Of a stretch of 32,075 bases of DNA, positions 6,210-15,700 are shown in pieces. Every line of letters begins with the position of its first letter. Position 1 is the first letter of the stretch. This DNA comes from Clostridia bacterium. GTDB taxonomy: Bacteria; Bacillota; Clostridia; Christensenellales; Borkfalkiaceae. Position numbers and translations under genes: made by a program. The stretch covers positions 1-32,075 of the forward strand of contig JAFTKX010000042.1 in assembly GCA_017453045.1 (NCBI GenBank). The letters are read 5' to 3'. The notes under the pieces were generated by a model. That model was not told where the DNA came from. It worked only from the letters and a program-made list of their open reading frames with translations, and made no database searches.

Positions 6210-8795
6210 ATGCTTAAATTTTCGAGTTTAAAAACTGAATATTTAACTAACCCTATTTGCGTTCCGCTTGATAGGGTTAGATTTAGTTGGGAAGTTTTGT
6301 CCGATAGAAAAAACCAAAGGCAAACGGCTTATCAAATTACCGTAACCGACGGAGTTAAAACCGTATGGGATTCGGGTAAGGTTTTACGCTCTAAAACCGC
6401 AGGCGTTTTATACGGCGGAGAGCAGTTAAAACCGAGAACTAAATATTTTTGGAGCGTTAAAGTTTTTGGGGTTGACGGCGAAGAATCTTCGGTTTCTCCC
6501 GTTCAAACTTTTGAAACTTGTTTATCTAACGAAAAGTGGGAGAGCGTAAGTTTTATCGGCGCGAAGGTGGACGGGTTGCCGATTTTAAGAAAAAGTATTA
6601 ACTTGCAAAATAAAAAAATAGTTTCGGCAAGGCTTTACGCTTGTGGGCTTGGCAATTATAACCTTACTTTAAATGGAAAGCCCGTTAGTGAAGAACTTTT
6701 AAATCCTATGGTTACGCGTTATCATAACCGTTATTTTTACAACGCGTTTGATATTACGAATTTGTTAAAAAACGGAGAAAATGCCTTTTGCGTTATGCTC
6801 AGTAACGGCTATTATTGTATGAGCGACAACGGCGTTGACTGGCAAAAAGCAAAGTGGGCAAACTCGCCTTGGGCGGATAGACCTAAATTTAAAATGCTTG
6901 CGTTCGTTCGCTTTGACGACGGAACGGAAAGAGAAATTATAACTGACGAAAGTTGGAAATTCTCAGAAAGTCCGCTTAAAGTTGACGAGGCGTATTACGG
7001 CGAAGAATTTGACGCAAGGCTTATTAAAGACGGCTGGGACGAGCCGAACTTTGACGATAGCAGTTGGCAACGCGCCGAAAAGGTTGAAAAACCGCTTGGA
7101 AAAGCCGAGCCACAACTTGCGGTAGGTTGCGCTAAAATTTGCGAAATGCCGTTAAAAACGCTTTATGAAAAAGAAAACGAATATCTTTTTGACCTTGAGC
7201 AAATGACTGCGGGTTGGGTTAGCGTATCCGTGGAAGGAGCAAACGGCGCAAGCGTTGAAGTGAGTTATTCGGAGTGGCTTGACGATAAAGGCGAATTTGA
7301 CCAGAGATTTTTGCTTGGCAAGTGGAATTTTAAAGGTAAACTACGCCAACCGCAAACCGATTATTTTACGCTACGCGGAGATGGAATTGAAAATTTTGCT
7401 CCCCTATTTCAATATAAGGGATTTAGATACGTTCGTATTAGAACTTACGGAAAAATCGCGATTAAAGGTGTTATAGCCCAAGTTGTTTATGCAAATTTAG
7501 AACGTACGGGCGAATTTTCCTGTTCTAACGAAGTTATAAACGATATTCACAAGGCGTGCCAAAATTCTTTGCTTAACAATATGCACGGATACCCGAGCGA
7601 TACCCCCGTATACGAAAAAATGGGGTATTTGGCAGACGGTTATTTAACTCAAGAAATGGCGCATTACAATTTTGACGCTACGCTTTATTACGAAAAGTGG
7701 GCGAGAGATATAAACGACCAAGCAAAAGACGACGGTTATTTAGAACAAACCGCTCCCATGTGGGATGAAGATAAAGAAAACGCTCCCGAGTGGAGCGTGG
7801 CAATAGCCGTCGTTCCGTATCAAATTTATTTACAAACGGGCGATGCGACTTTGCTTTTCGAGTGTTACGACAAAGCGAAAAAGGTGTTTGCTTATCAGTT
7901 AGGGCTTACCAAAAATTATATAGCAACTTCAATGTGGGGCGACCACGCTTGTTTTGAAAATCATACTATTAAAGAAATTTCTGCAACGGCAAGCCTATAC
8001 GATATGGCTAATATTTTACGTTTGACGGCGCAAATGCAAGGAAAGGACAAAGACGCAGAATATTATACGAGCGTTGCCGATAAAATTAAAACCGCCTTTA
8101 ACGAACGCTTTTTTGACGAAAAAACGGGGTGTTACAGTCAAGAAAAAGGGGACGTAACTTTAAACGCGCAGGTAATTCCATACGCCTTGGGACTTGTTGA
8201 AAATGATAAAAAACGACTTATAGGCGAGTTTTTAATAAATAATAACCTTGATTTTGTATGTGGAATTTTTGCTGTAAAATATCTTTTCCCCGTATTTCAA
8301 AAATTAGGTCTTGGAAATAGACTATACGAGTTTGCTACAGCGACGACGATTCCGTCTTGGCGACGTTGGCTTTCGTTTGGCGACGGCTCTTTATGGGAAC
8401 AATGGGACGAAACGCGTTCGCGCAATCACCATATGTTTGGAACGATAGACGAGTGGTTTTACAAGTCGATAGCGGGGCTTAATATTCTTAATCATAAAAG
8501 CATAGAAATCGAGCCGTTTTTCCATAGTGATTTATCTTGGGCAAAAGCAACCGTTCAAACTATAAACGGCAAGGCAAAATGTGGTTGGGAGAGAAAGGAA
8601 AAATCAATAACGGTAAACCTTTTAGTACCCTTTAACGCAACCGCTATCGTGAGATTTTTTAAAGAAAAAAAGGCTTGCGTTTTTGAAAATGGCTTGCCTT
8701 TAACTGCTTGCGACGGGGTTAAAATTATTCAAGAAAACGACGATTTTACTCTTTTTGAAATCGGCTCTGGCGAATATAGTTTTGAAATTAAATAA
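6210..8795 (+). CDS. Alpha-L-rhamnosidase, GH78
   Basis: This 861-residue enzyme has the full GH78 layout: an N-terminal Ig-like domain (to about residue 105), a jelly-roll lectin-like region (about 115-310), a second beta domain (to about 425), the alpha/alpha barrel (about 430-770) and a C-terminal beta domain. The catalytic set is visible: Asp464, Glu469 and Asp476 in DTPVYEKMGYLAD, and Glu730 in LWEQWD. The first three have the same spacing (5 and 12) as in the Bacillus enzyme, as I recall its numbering. It releases terminal rhamnose from glycans or plant glycosides. No signal peptide is present, so it should act on imported oligosaccharides or glycosides, yet no sugar transporter is nearby. 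GGGGGA precedes the ATG. It is probably co-transcribed with the methyltransferase. Confidence 0.93.
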   Translation: MLKFSSLKTEYLTNPICVPLDRVRFSWEVLSDRKNQRQTAYQITVTDGVKTVWDSGKVLRSKTAGVLYGGEQLKPRTKYFWSVKVFGVDGEESSVSPVQTFETCLSNEKWESVSFIGAKVDGLPILRKSINLQNKKIVSARLYACGLGNYNLTLNGKPVSEELLNPMVTRYHNRYFYNAFDITNLLKNGENAFCVMLSNGYYCMSDNGVDWQKAKWANSPWADRPKFKMLAFVRFDDGTEREIITDESWKFSESPLKVDEAYYGEEFDARLIKDGWDEPNFDDSSWQRAEKVEKPLGKAEPQLAVGCAKICEMPLKTLYEKENEYLFDLEQMTAGWVSVSVEGANGASVEVSYSEWLDDKGEFDQRFLLGKWNFKGKLRQPQTDYFTLRGDGIENFAPLFQYKGFRYVRIRTYGKIAIKGVIAQVVYANLERTGEFSCSNEVINDIHKACQNSLLNNMHGYPSDTPVYEKMGYLADGYLTQEMAHYNFDATLYYEKWARDINDQAKDDGYLEQTAPMWDEDKENAPEWSVAIAVVPYQIYLQTGDATLLFECYDKAKKVFAYQLGLTKNYIATSMWGDHACFENHTIKEISATASLYDMANILRLTAQMQGKDKDAEYYTSVADKIKTAFNERFFDEKTGCYSQEKGDVTLNAQVIPYALGLVENDKKRLIGEFLINNNLDFVCGIFAVKYLFPVFQKLGLGNRLYEFATATTIPSWRRWLSFGDGSLWEQWDETRSRNHHMFGTIDEWFYKSIAGLNILNHKSIEIEPFFHSDLSWAKATVQTINGKAKCGWERKEKSITVNLLVPFNATAIVRFFKEKKACVFENGLPLTACDGVKIIQENDDFTLFEIGSGEYSFEIK

Positions 8796-8807
8796 CAAAT
8801 TTTTTTC

Positions 8808-8839
8808 AAAAAGCGTTTCTTTTTTAGAAACGCTTTTTT
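8808..8839 (+). terminator. Terminator after the rhamnosidase gene
   Basis: AAAAAGCGTTTCT (8808-8820) pairs perfectly with AGAAACGCTTTTT (8826-8838) around a TTTTT loop. The stem ends in a run of T. Confidence 0.92.
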
Positions 8840-8919
8840 GCTAAAAGTAGGTGTATAAGTCGATTTTTTAAAATATTTAAATTTAACGCACTCCATTTTT
8901 TAGAGAAATAAACCGCAGT

Positions 8920-8948
8920 TTGACAGTCCTTTTTTAAAAGAGTATAAT
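8920..8948 (+). promoter_or_regulatory. Perfect consensus promoter for the membrane protein at 8990
   Basis: TTGACA (8920-8925), 17 bp, TATAAT (8943-8948). The predicted start is near 8955, giving a leader of about 35 bases that includes AAGGAG. Confidence 0.85.
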
Positions 8949-8989
8949 ATAAGTAGGCGAAAAACTACGCTAAAACTTAAGGAGAAATA

Positions 8990-9673
8990 ATGAGAAAAGT
9001 TTTTATAGTATCAATACTGTCGTTTTTATTTTTAACTATAGCGTCTATCGTTACTTATATTTTGAAATTTATCGTCTTTAAAAACGCTTGGATACCGCTG
9101 ATTATAGGCGTTGCAATATTGTCCGCCAGCGGAGTTCTTGCCATTTTCGGCAAGAGAAAGTTATGGATAAATATCGTTTGTTTTACTGTAAGCGGAATAG
9201 CGCTCGGGTTTTGTATCCGTTCTTGGTACGCGTTTAGAAAGTTTGACAACGGGCTTGGCGTTTTAACTTTGGTATCGCTTTGTTGCGTTTTATATCTTTG
9301 GATTGTGTTCGCCTTGTCAAGACTAAAGTTCGCGCGTAATCACCCAACCCTTTTCGTAATAATAGTTACGTTGCTATCTTTGACCGCTTACGTTTTGTTA
9401 GTCGTGTTTACAAAAACCACTTACGTTTCTACTTTCGGATATTATATGATTATAGAGATTGCCTTTTTATTCGCAATGTTTTCGAGTACAGACGACGAAT
9501 TTGAACTTTTTAGAAAGGTAACTTTATCAACTTATAGCGTTTTCGTCGTTGCAATCATTATTGTTATAATGCTGTTGTCGGGCGAAGGCGGGGACGTAGA
9601 TTTTGACTTGAGCGGAATTGATTTAGATTTTAATATCGGCTCGTCAAACGGCAAAAAAACCAAGAAAAAATAA
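8990..9673 (+). CDS. Multi-pass membrane protein of unknown function
   Basis: The 227-residue product has about seven hydrophobic stretches, roughly residues 5-27, 34-54, 58-78, 92-111, 122-142, 150-167 and 180-200. A charged tail follows, first acidic with alternating Asp and hydrophobic residues (DVDFDLSGIDLDF) and ending in GKKTKKK. I recognise no domain and no catalytic motif. AAGGAG gives a clear start. It has its own consensus promoter and is closed by a long terminator shared with radA, so it is a single-gene unit. The acidic then lysine-rich tail is the most distinctive part and probably faces the cytoplasm or binds a partner; that is inference. Confidence 0.8.
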   Translation: MRKVFIVSILSFLFLTIASIVTYILKFIVFKNAWIPLIIGVAILSASGVLAIFGKRKLWINIVCFTVSGIALGFCIRSWYAFRKFDNGLGVLTLVSLCCVLYLWIVFALSRLKFARNHPTLFVIIVTLLSLTAYVLLVVFTKTTYVSTFGYYMIIEIAFLFAMFSSTDDEFELFRKVTLSTYSVFVVAIIIVIMLLSGEGGDVDFDLSGIDLDFNIGSSNGKKTKKK

Positions 9674-9680
9674 ATGCGGT

Positions 9681-9719
9681 ACTAAACCCCGAATACGCTC
9701 TGCGTATTCGGGGTTTAGT
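9681..9719. terminator. Bidirectional terminator between the membrane protein and radA
   Basis: ACTAAACCCCGAATACGC (9681-9698) is perfectly complementary to 9702-9719 around TCT. This 18-bp stem with a GC-rich core is flanked by AAA/TTT on both sides and serves two convergent genes. Confidence 0.88.
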
Positions 9720-9734
9720 TTGTCTATAAGTTGA

Positions 9735-11114
9735 TTATTGACCGTTTTTGCCGTCATCTAATAAAGTTTTAACGGCTTGATAGACGTGTTTTACGGGCAC
9801 GATTTCTATTCTTTGTTTATATTTTTCAACTTGAGCGTAATTTCTCGCGGGTAAAACGACCTTTTTAAAACCGAGTTTAATACTTTCTAAAACTCTTTTT
9901 TCGGCTTGCATAACGGGACGAATTTCACCCGTTAGACCTATTTCGCCAAAAACGCAAGTCGTCTTTTCGACGGGGACGTTTTTATATGAACTTGCAAGCG
10001 CTATCGCAATCGCTAAATCGGCAGACGGCTCGGAAAGTTTTATTCCGCCCATAGCGGTGGCGTAAACGTCGAAAGAATAAAACGGCATATACGCCCGTTT
10101 TTCAAGCACGGCAAGCAAAAACGCCGTTCTGTTATAGTCTACGCCGAGAGGCATACGCCTTGGCATACCGAATACCGTTTTAGAAAGTAGAGTTTGGATT
10201 TCTACGGGCATACAGCGGTTTCCCGATACCGACGGCGTAACTACGCTTCCCGATTCGCTTCCGCGTTCTTCCGAAACGAAAATTCCGTTGTAATCTTTAA
10301 CTCCGAAAATGCCGTTTTCACGCATTTCAAAAACGCCGACTTCTTGCGCCGAGCCAAATCTGTTTTTAACGGCGCGGAGCAGTTTGTAATTGTCTTCGGG
10401 TTGACCTTCAAAATAGAGTACGGTGTCCATAATATGTTCAAGTACTTTAGGACCTGCAATCGCTCCGTCTTTTGTAACGTGTCCAACTATAAAAACGGTG
10501 GTTTTCGTAGATTTAGCAAAACGCATAAGTTTAGACGCGCACTCTTTAACTTGCCCCACGCTACCAGATGAACCGCTCAATTCTTCTAAATATACGGCTT
10601 GGATAGAGTCGACTATCAAAACGTCGTAATCGTTGGCTTCGTCTATTATGTTATTTAGGCAAGTTTCGTTCATAATCATAAGGTTTTCGCCCGAAATACC
10701 AAGCCTGTCGCACCTTATTTTTACTTGACCGTGACTTTCTTCCGCAGACGCGTACAAAACTCTCGCTTTTTTTGAGAGAATTCCTGCAACTTGCGTCATA
10801 AGAGTAGACTTTCCTATCCCCGGATCACCGCCTATCAAAACGAGAGAAGACGAAACTATTCCGCCTCCTAAAACGGTGTCGAATTCGTCGATACCCGTTT
10901 TTACTCTCGTAATTTTTTCGTCGCTTATTTCCGAAAGTTTTACAGGCTTTGCGTAAGGTTGCCTTATTTTATTTTCGGTAGATTTCGCTGGAGTTTCAAC
11001 TTCTTCGTTTATCGTTCCAAATTTTCCGCAAGTTGGACATTTGCCCATCCAACCCGGAGTAACCGAGCCACACTCCGAACAAACGTATTTAGTAGTAATT
11101 TTTTGTTTAGCCAT
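9735..11114 (-). CDS. radA: DNA repair protein RadA
   Basis: This 459-residue protein has the full RadA/Sms plan: a four-Cys zinc finger (C12, C15, C26, C29), a RecA-type ATPase with Walker A GGDPGIGKST at 95-104, Walker B VLIVDS at 165-170, the RadA-specific KNRFG motif at 250-254, and a C-terminal Lon-protease-like domain with no proteolytic role. RadA is a hexameric helicase that drives branch migration in recombination. It is the last gene of rqcP-ispDF-radA: its ATG lies 3 bp after the ispDF stop, and the GGA ribosome site is inside ispDF, so the two are translationally coupled. The length is normal and no key residue is missing. Confidence 0.97.
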   Translation of the reverse strand: MAKQKITTKYVCSECGSVTPGWMGKCPTCGKFGTINEEVETPAKSTENKIRQPYAKPVKLSEISDEKITRVKTGIDEFDTVLGGGIVSSSLVLIGGDPGIGKSTLMTQVAGILSKKARVLYASAEESHGQVKIRCDRLGISGENLMIMNETCLNNIIDEANDYDVLIVDSIQAVYLEELSGSSGSVGQVKECASKLMRFAKSTKTTVFIVGHVTKDGAIAGPKVLEHIMDTVLYFEGQPEDNYKLLRAVKNRFGSAQEVGVFEMRENGIFGVKDYNGIFVSEERGSESGSVVTPSVSGNRCMPVEIQTLLSKTVFGMPRRMPLGVDYNRTAFLLAVLEKRAYMPFYSFDVYATAMGGIKLSEPSADLAIAIALASSYKNVPVEKTTCVFGEIGLTGEIRPVMQAEKRVLESIKLGFKKVVLPARNYAQVEKYKQRIEIVPVKHVYQAVKTLLDDGKNGQ

Positions 11115-11117
11115 TTT

Positions 11118-12245
11118 TTATTCCTTTACGAGCGCGCAGTACGATTGAACGGCAATGCCTTCTTCGCGCCCTACCGTGCCTATTCCTTCTAAAGTGGTGC
11201 AAGTAATGCCTACGCAAGACGTGTCAACGCCCAAAGCGATAGCGAGGTTTTGTTTAATTTCGTCTACGAATTTTGCAAGTTTCGGTTTTTGCGCCATAAT
11301 GACCGAACTCACGTTTTTGAGCCTATAGCCCGACTTATTGATGAGATTTACCACTTCTTCTAAAAGTTTCATGCTCGAAATCCCCTTGTATTTATCGTCT
11401 GTATCGGGGAAGTGTTTGCCTATGTCGCCAAGGCTTGCCGCCGAGAGCATTGCGTCCATAATAGCGTGGGTTAAAACGTCGGCGTCGCTGTGTCCGAGTA
11501 GCCCTTTGACGTGCGGAATTTCTTTACCGCCGAGTATAAGTTTGCGGTTTTCAACCAAAACGTGAAGGTCGAAACCCGTGCCGACGAAAAGATTTTCGGA
11601 AAGGTAAAAATCTTCGGGGCGAGTGAGTTTTTTGTTTAACGGAGAGCCTTCGACGATTTTGGGGAAACCCACGTATTTTGCATATAGTCCGCTCTCGTCG
11701 GTAAATTCTTCGTTTTCGCCCATTAAAGAGTAGGCTTTTTTCAAGTTGCCCGAAATAAAACCTTGCGGGGTTTGAACGGAATATTTATTCTTTCTTTCCG
11801 TCTTTACGATTTTTAAAAGCCCGTCGGTTTCGGCAATAGTGTCTGTAGTTGGAATTGCAACGACTCCCGTGCCGAATTCTTTAACAGACGAAATACATCT
11901 TTTTATAATATCTTTAGTAACGAAACATCTCGCTCCGTCGTGTATTAAAACTATTTCGTCGTCGTCAGTTTTTAAAAGGGCGTTCAAAACGGACTCCGTT
12001 CTGGTTTTTCCGCCTAACACGAAGTCTGCTTTTACAAAAAGCCCGTCGCATTTTTTCTTAAAAATTTCAAGGTCGGACGGGGTACAGGTTATAATTATCC
12101 TGTCTATTTCTTCAACTTCTTTAAAAACTCCGACGCACTTTTCAAAAGGGGTAATTCCACCCAAATCTTTTAAAAGTTTGTTGTAGCCAAAACCTGCGCG
12201 TTCGCCTTTTCCGGCACAGGTTATTATCGCGGTAATTCTTTTCAT
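11118..12245 (-). CDS. ispDF: Bifunctional IspD/IspF of the MEP isoprenoid pathway
   Basis: The 375-residue product joins two MEP-pathway enzymes. Residues 1 to about 215 are IspD, the 4-diphosphocytidyl-methylerythritol synthase, with the nucleotide loop CAGKGERAG and the following Lys, DGAR at 103-106, and VQTPQGF. Residues from about 221 are IspF, the cyclodiphosphate synthase, with metal ligands Asp226 and His228 (GTGFDLH) and His260. The 34-residue spacing to His260 equals that in E. coli IspF. The fusion skips the intervening IspE step. The ribosome site AAGGGG is about 12 bases from the ATG, a long spacing. The gene sits between rqcP (16 bp gap) and radA. Confidence 0.96.
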   Translation of the reverse strand: MKRITAIITCAGKGERAGFGYNKLLKDLGGITPFEKCVGVFKEVEEIDRIIITCTPSDLEIFKKKCDGLFVKADFVLGGKTRTESVLNALLKTDDDEIVLIHDGARCFVTKDIIKRCISSVKEFGTGVVAIPTTDTIAETDGLLKIVKTERKNKYSVQTPQGFISGNLKKAYSLMGENEEFTDESGLYAKYVGFPKIVEGSPLNKKLTRPEDFYLSENLFVGTGFDLHVLVENRKLILGGKEIPHVKGLLGHSDADVLTHAIMDAMLSAASLGDIGKHFPDTDDKYKGISSMKLLEEVVNLINKSGYRLKNVSSVIMAQKPKLAKFVDEIKQNLAIALGVDTSCVGITCTTLEGIGTVGREEGIAVQSYCALVKE

Positions 12246-12261
12246 TATTATGTAATACCCC

Positions 12262-12504
12262 TTAATTGATTATTTCGTAAAGCGAAGTTGCTTCTTCTTT
12301 TTTTACGGTTTCTTTCAAGACTAAAACCCTAAATTTTAGCGAGCCTTCGCCAAAGCGAATTTCCACTTCGTCGCCAACTTTTAGCGAGTAAGAGGGCTTT
12401 ACGTCCTTGCCGTTTACCGACACCCTACCGCCCGAGCACGCGTCGTTTGCGACGCTTCTTCTTTTTAAAATTCTTGAAACTTTTAAAAATTTATCTATTC
12501 TCAT
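12262..12504 (-). CDS. rqcP: S4-domain protein RqcP (YabO-like)
   Basis: This 80-residue protein is almost entirely an S4 RNA-binding domain: MRIDKFLKVSRILKRR, then VSVNG and a VGDEVEIRFG strand, ending with KKEEATSLYEII. Length and sequence fit RqcP, formerly YabO in Bacillus, which works with RqcH in adding alanine tails to peptides on stalled 60S-like (50S) ribosome complexes. The related heat-shock protein HslR is the alternative, but the KKEEA ending favours RqcP. GGCGGT precedes the ATG. It is the first gene of the rqcP-ispDF-radA unit, divergent from rpoB. Confidence 0.9.
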   Translation of the reverse strand: MRIDKFLKVSRILKRRSVANDACSGGRVSVNGKDVKPSYSLKVGDEVEIRFGEGSLKFRVLVLKETVKKEEATSLYEIIN

Positions 12505-12569
12505 AACACCGCCTAAAATGATATTTTTTATTAAAATTTTATTGATTTTTAAAATTTGCGTTAAAATCC

Positions 12570-12598
12570 TTGACAGATTGAAATTTTCAGAATATAAT
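12570..12598 (+). promoter_or_regulatory. Promoter of rpoBC
   Basis: TTGACA (12570-12575), 17 bp, TATAAT (12593-12598). Transcription should start near 12605, leaving a leader of about 155 bases before rpoB. I see no clear terminator-type hairpin or known riboswitch in this leader. Confidence 0.8.
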
Positions 12599-12693
12599 TA
12601 CATAATGCTATAATTTCCATAATAGCGCCTTTTTGCGATTTTTTAGCAAAATTTAAAGGCAAAAATATGGGAATTTCGGTGATTTATAATTAC

Positions 12694-12722
12694 ATTATAC
12701 ACCGTTACGTCAACAAAATCAA
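12694..12722 (-). promoter_or_regulatory. Probable promoter for rqcP-ispDF-radA
   Basis: On the minus strand TTGATT (12717-12722) and TATAAT (12694-12699) are 17 bp apart. Its transcript would cross the rpoB promoter region in the opposite direction, giving rqcP a leader of about 180 bases. A closer, weaker promoter cannot be excluded. Confidence 0.55.
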
Positions 12723-12759
12723 GGCGTTTTGACAACAAATAAAAAAAAGGAGTGTGCTT

Positions 12760-15700
12760 ATGTCGCGCAATTTACCGATTCAAAAATTCGGCAACGTCGA
12801 AAGAAGAACCTTTTCTATGATTCAAGAGGTACAGCCTATACCTTATCTTATCGAGATTCAAAGGGATTCTTACGCTGGCTTTATCGAAGAAGGCATCAGT
12901 GAAGTTTTTGAAGATTTTTCTCCTATAACGGACTATTCTGATCGTTTTGAACTTTACTTCCTTGACCACACGCTTTCAAATACTCCAAAGTATAGCGAGA
13001 AAGAGTGTAGGGATAGAGACGCTACCTACGCCGTGCCGTTAAAGGTAAAAGTAAGGCTTGTCAACAAAGTAACCGACGAAGTTATCGATCAAGAAGTATT
13101 TATGGGAGATCTTCCCAAAATGACCGATAACGGTTCGTTTATCATAAACGGAGCGGAAAGAGTTATCGTTTCGCAACTCGTTCGTTCTCCGGGTGTTTAT
13201 AACGGATTTAACTTCTCTAAAACGGGAAGAAAAATCTTCGACACCACGGTAATTCCAAACAGGGGCGCATGGCTTGAATTTGAGCAGGATGCCGACGGCG
13301 TTTTATGGGTAAAGGTAGATAGAACCCGTAAACTCACGGCAACCGTACTTTTGCGTGCTCTCGGCTTTGGAACTAACGAAGCGATTAAAGAAATCTTTGA
13401 AGAAGACGAGATGATCGGTCTTACTATGGCGAAAGACGTGGCTACTTCCGAAGCAGAAGGTCTCGTCGAGCTTTATAGAAGACTTCGTCCGGGCGAAATT
13501 CCTACCGAAGACGCAGTTCGTCAACACCTTAAAAATGTATTCTTCGATCCAAGAAGATACGACTGCGCAAAGGTCGGCAGATACAAATTTAATAAACGTC
13601 TTAACATGGGCGTAAGGCTCGTTGGATGCACCGCTTACGAAGATATAGTAAACGAAGACGGGGAAATTCTCGTATCAAAAGGCGAAGTTTTCACTGCTGA
13701 ACAGGCAAAGGCAGTTCAAAACAGCGGTATCAACGAAGTATACGTTTTAGTTGAAGGCGGTAAAAAGCATAAGATTATTGCAAATAACGCGGTTGACTTT
13801 GAAGCCGTTTCGGGCGTTTCTCATAGACCGTTCGGTCTTATTGAAACCGTTTACTATCCGAACTTTGCGTTTGCTAAAGAACTTGCCGACGCAACTGAAG
13901 ACGACAGTATTGAAAACGTTGCGGACAGATATCTCGATAGAATTAACTCTATTTTCTACGTAAACGAAGTCGTTGCTCCCGAAGGCGAAGAACTTAAGCC
14001 TGAAGACAAGAAAAACGCTGAAAAGAGAAAGGAACTCCGCCGTCGTTTCGTTTTCGCATGTCGCGCGTTCTTCGATATTTTGAAAAACGGCGTTCCCGAA
14101 AAACTTACGGCTGAACAAAAGAAGAATATCAAACCGCTTATTGATAAACTCAATCATAAACATATCACTACCGACGATATTATCGCTACTATTTCTTTAA
14201 ACGCCGACTTAAATTACGGAATCGGCTCGGTTGACAATATCGACCACCTTGGAAATAGACGCGTTCGTTCGGTTGGCGAACTTTTACAAAATCAGTTCAG
14301 AATCGGTATTACCAGACTTGAAAGAGTTATTAAAGAAAGAATGTCGACTCAAGATCCTAAAGACGTATCTCCGCAAGGTCTTATCAACGTAAGACCTGTG
14401 TCGAGCGCAATTAAGGAATTCTTCGGTTCGTCGCAACTTTCTCAATTTATGGATCAAACCAACCCGATTGCAGAACTTACTCATAAGAGAAAACTTTCGG
14501 CGTTAGGCCCAGGCGGTCTTAATAGAGAAAGAGCGACCTTTGAAGTTCGTGACGTTCACTACACGCACTACGGAAGAATGTGTCCTATCGAAACGCCCGA
14601 AGGTCAAAACATCGGTCTTATCACTTCGCTCTCTGCTTACGCAAAGGTAAACGAATACGGCTTTATCGAATCTGCGTATAGACGAGTAGTAGACGGAAAA
14701 GTAACCGATATAGTTGATTATCTCACCGCTGACGAAGAAGACGCTTTCGTCGTTGCTCAAGCAAACGAGCCTGTTGACGAAAACGGATATTTAGTAAACG
14801 GCCGTGTATCTTGCAGAAGAAGGGATGAAATAACCGAACTTCCTAAAGAAGAAATCAATTATATGGACGTATCGCCAAAGCAACTCGTATCGGTTGCAAC
14901 CGCGCTTATACCGTTCCTTGAAAACTGCGATACCAACCGCGCGCTCATGGGTTCTAACATGCAACGTCAAGCAGTTCCCCTTTTAAAACCCGAATCTCCT
15001 ATCGTAGGTACGGGTATCGAAGCGAAAATCGCTTACGACTCGGGCGTTATGGTAATCGCTAAAGAAGCGGGCGTAGTTAAGAGCGTTTCGGGTAGCGAAA
15101 TCGTAGTTACCGAAGACGACGGAACTTCGACCGGCTTTGACAGAGTATACACTTTAAAGAAATTTGAAAGATCTAACCAAGGCACTTGCCTTAACCAAAA
15201 GCCTATCGTAAAGACGGGGGACAAAGTTTGCAAGGGTATGATACTTGCCGACGGTCCTGCAACTTGCGACGGCGAACTCGCTCTTGGTAGAAATATCCTT
15301 ATCGGTTATATGACTTGGGAAGGTTATAACTACGAAGACGCTATACTTCTTTCTGAAAAACTCGTTCAAAACGATATATTTACTTCAATCCACATTGAAG
15401 AACACGAAATCGAATGCCGTGAAACCAAACTCGGCGAAGAAGAAATTACGAGAGATATTCCAAACGTCGGCGAAGACGCATTGAAAGACCTTGATAGCGA
15501 AGGTATTATAAGAGTCGGCGCAGAAGTAACAAGCGGAGATATCTTGGTAGGTAAAGTTACGCCAAAGGGCGAAACCGAACTTACTCCCGAAGAAAGACTT
15601 CTTCGCGCAATCTTTGGCGAAAAGGCAAGAGAAGTTAGAGATTCTTCGCTCCGCGTTCCACACGGCGAAGGCGGTATCGTAGTAGACGTTAAAAAGTTCA

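Noticed and set aside
12754..12759. GTG start for rpoB two codons earlier
   Set aside because: The AAAGGAG site would be only about one base away; ATG 12760 has normal spacing.
12605..12759. Riboswitch or attenuator in the rpoB leader
   Set aside because: I found no stable terminator-type hairpin or recognised aptamer motif; the stretch is simply AT-rich by eye.
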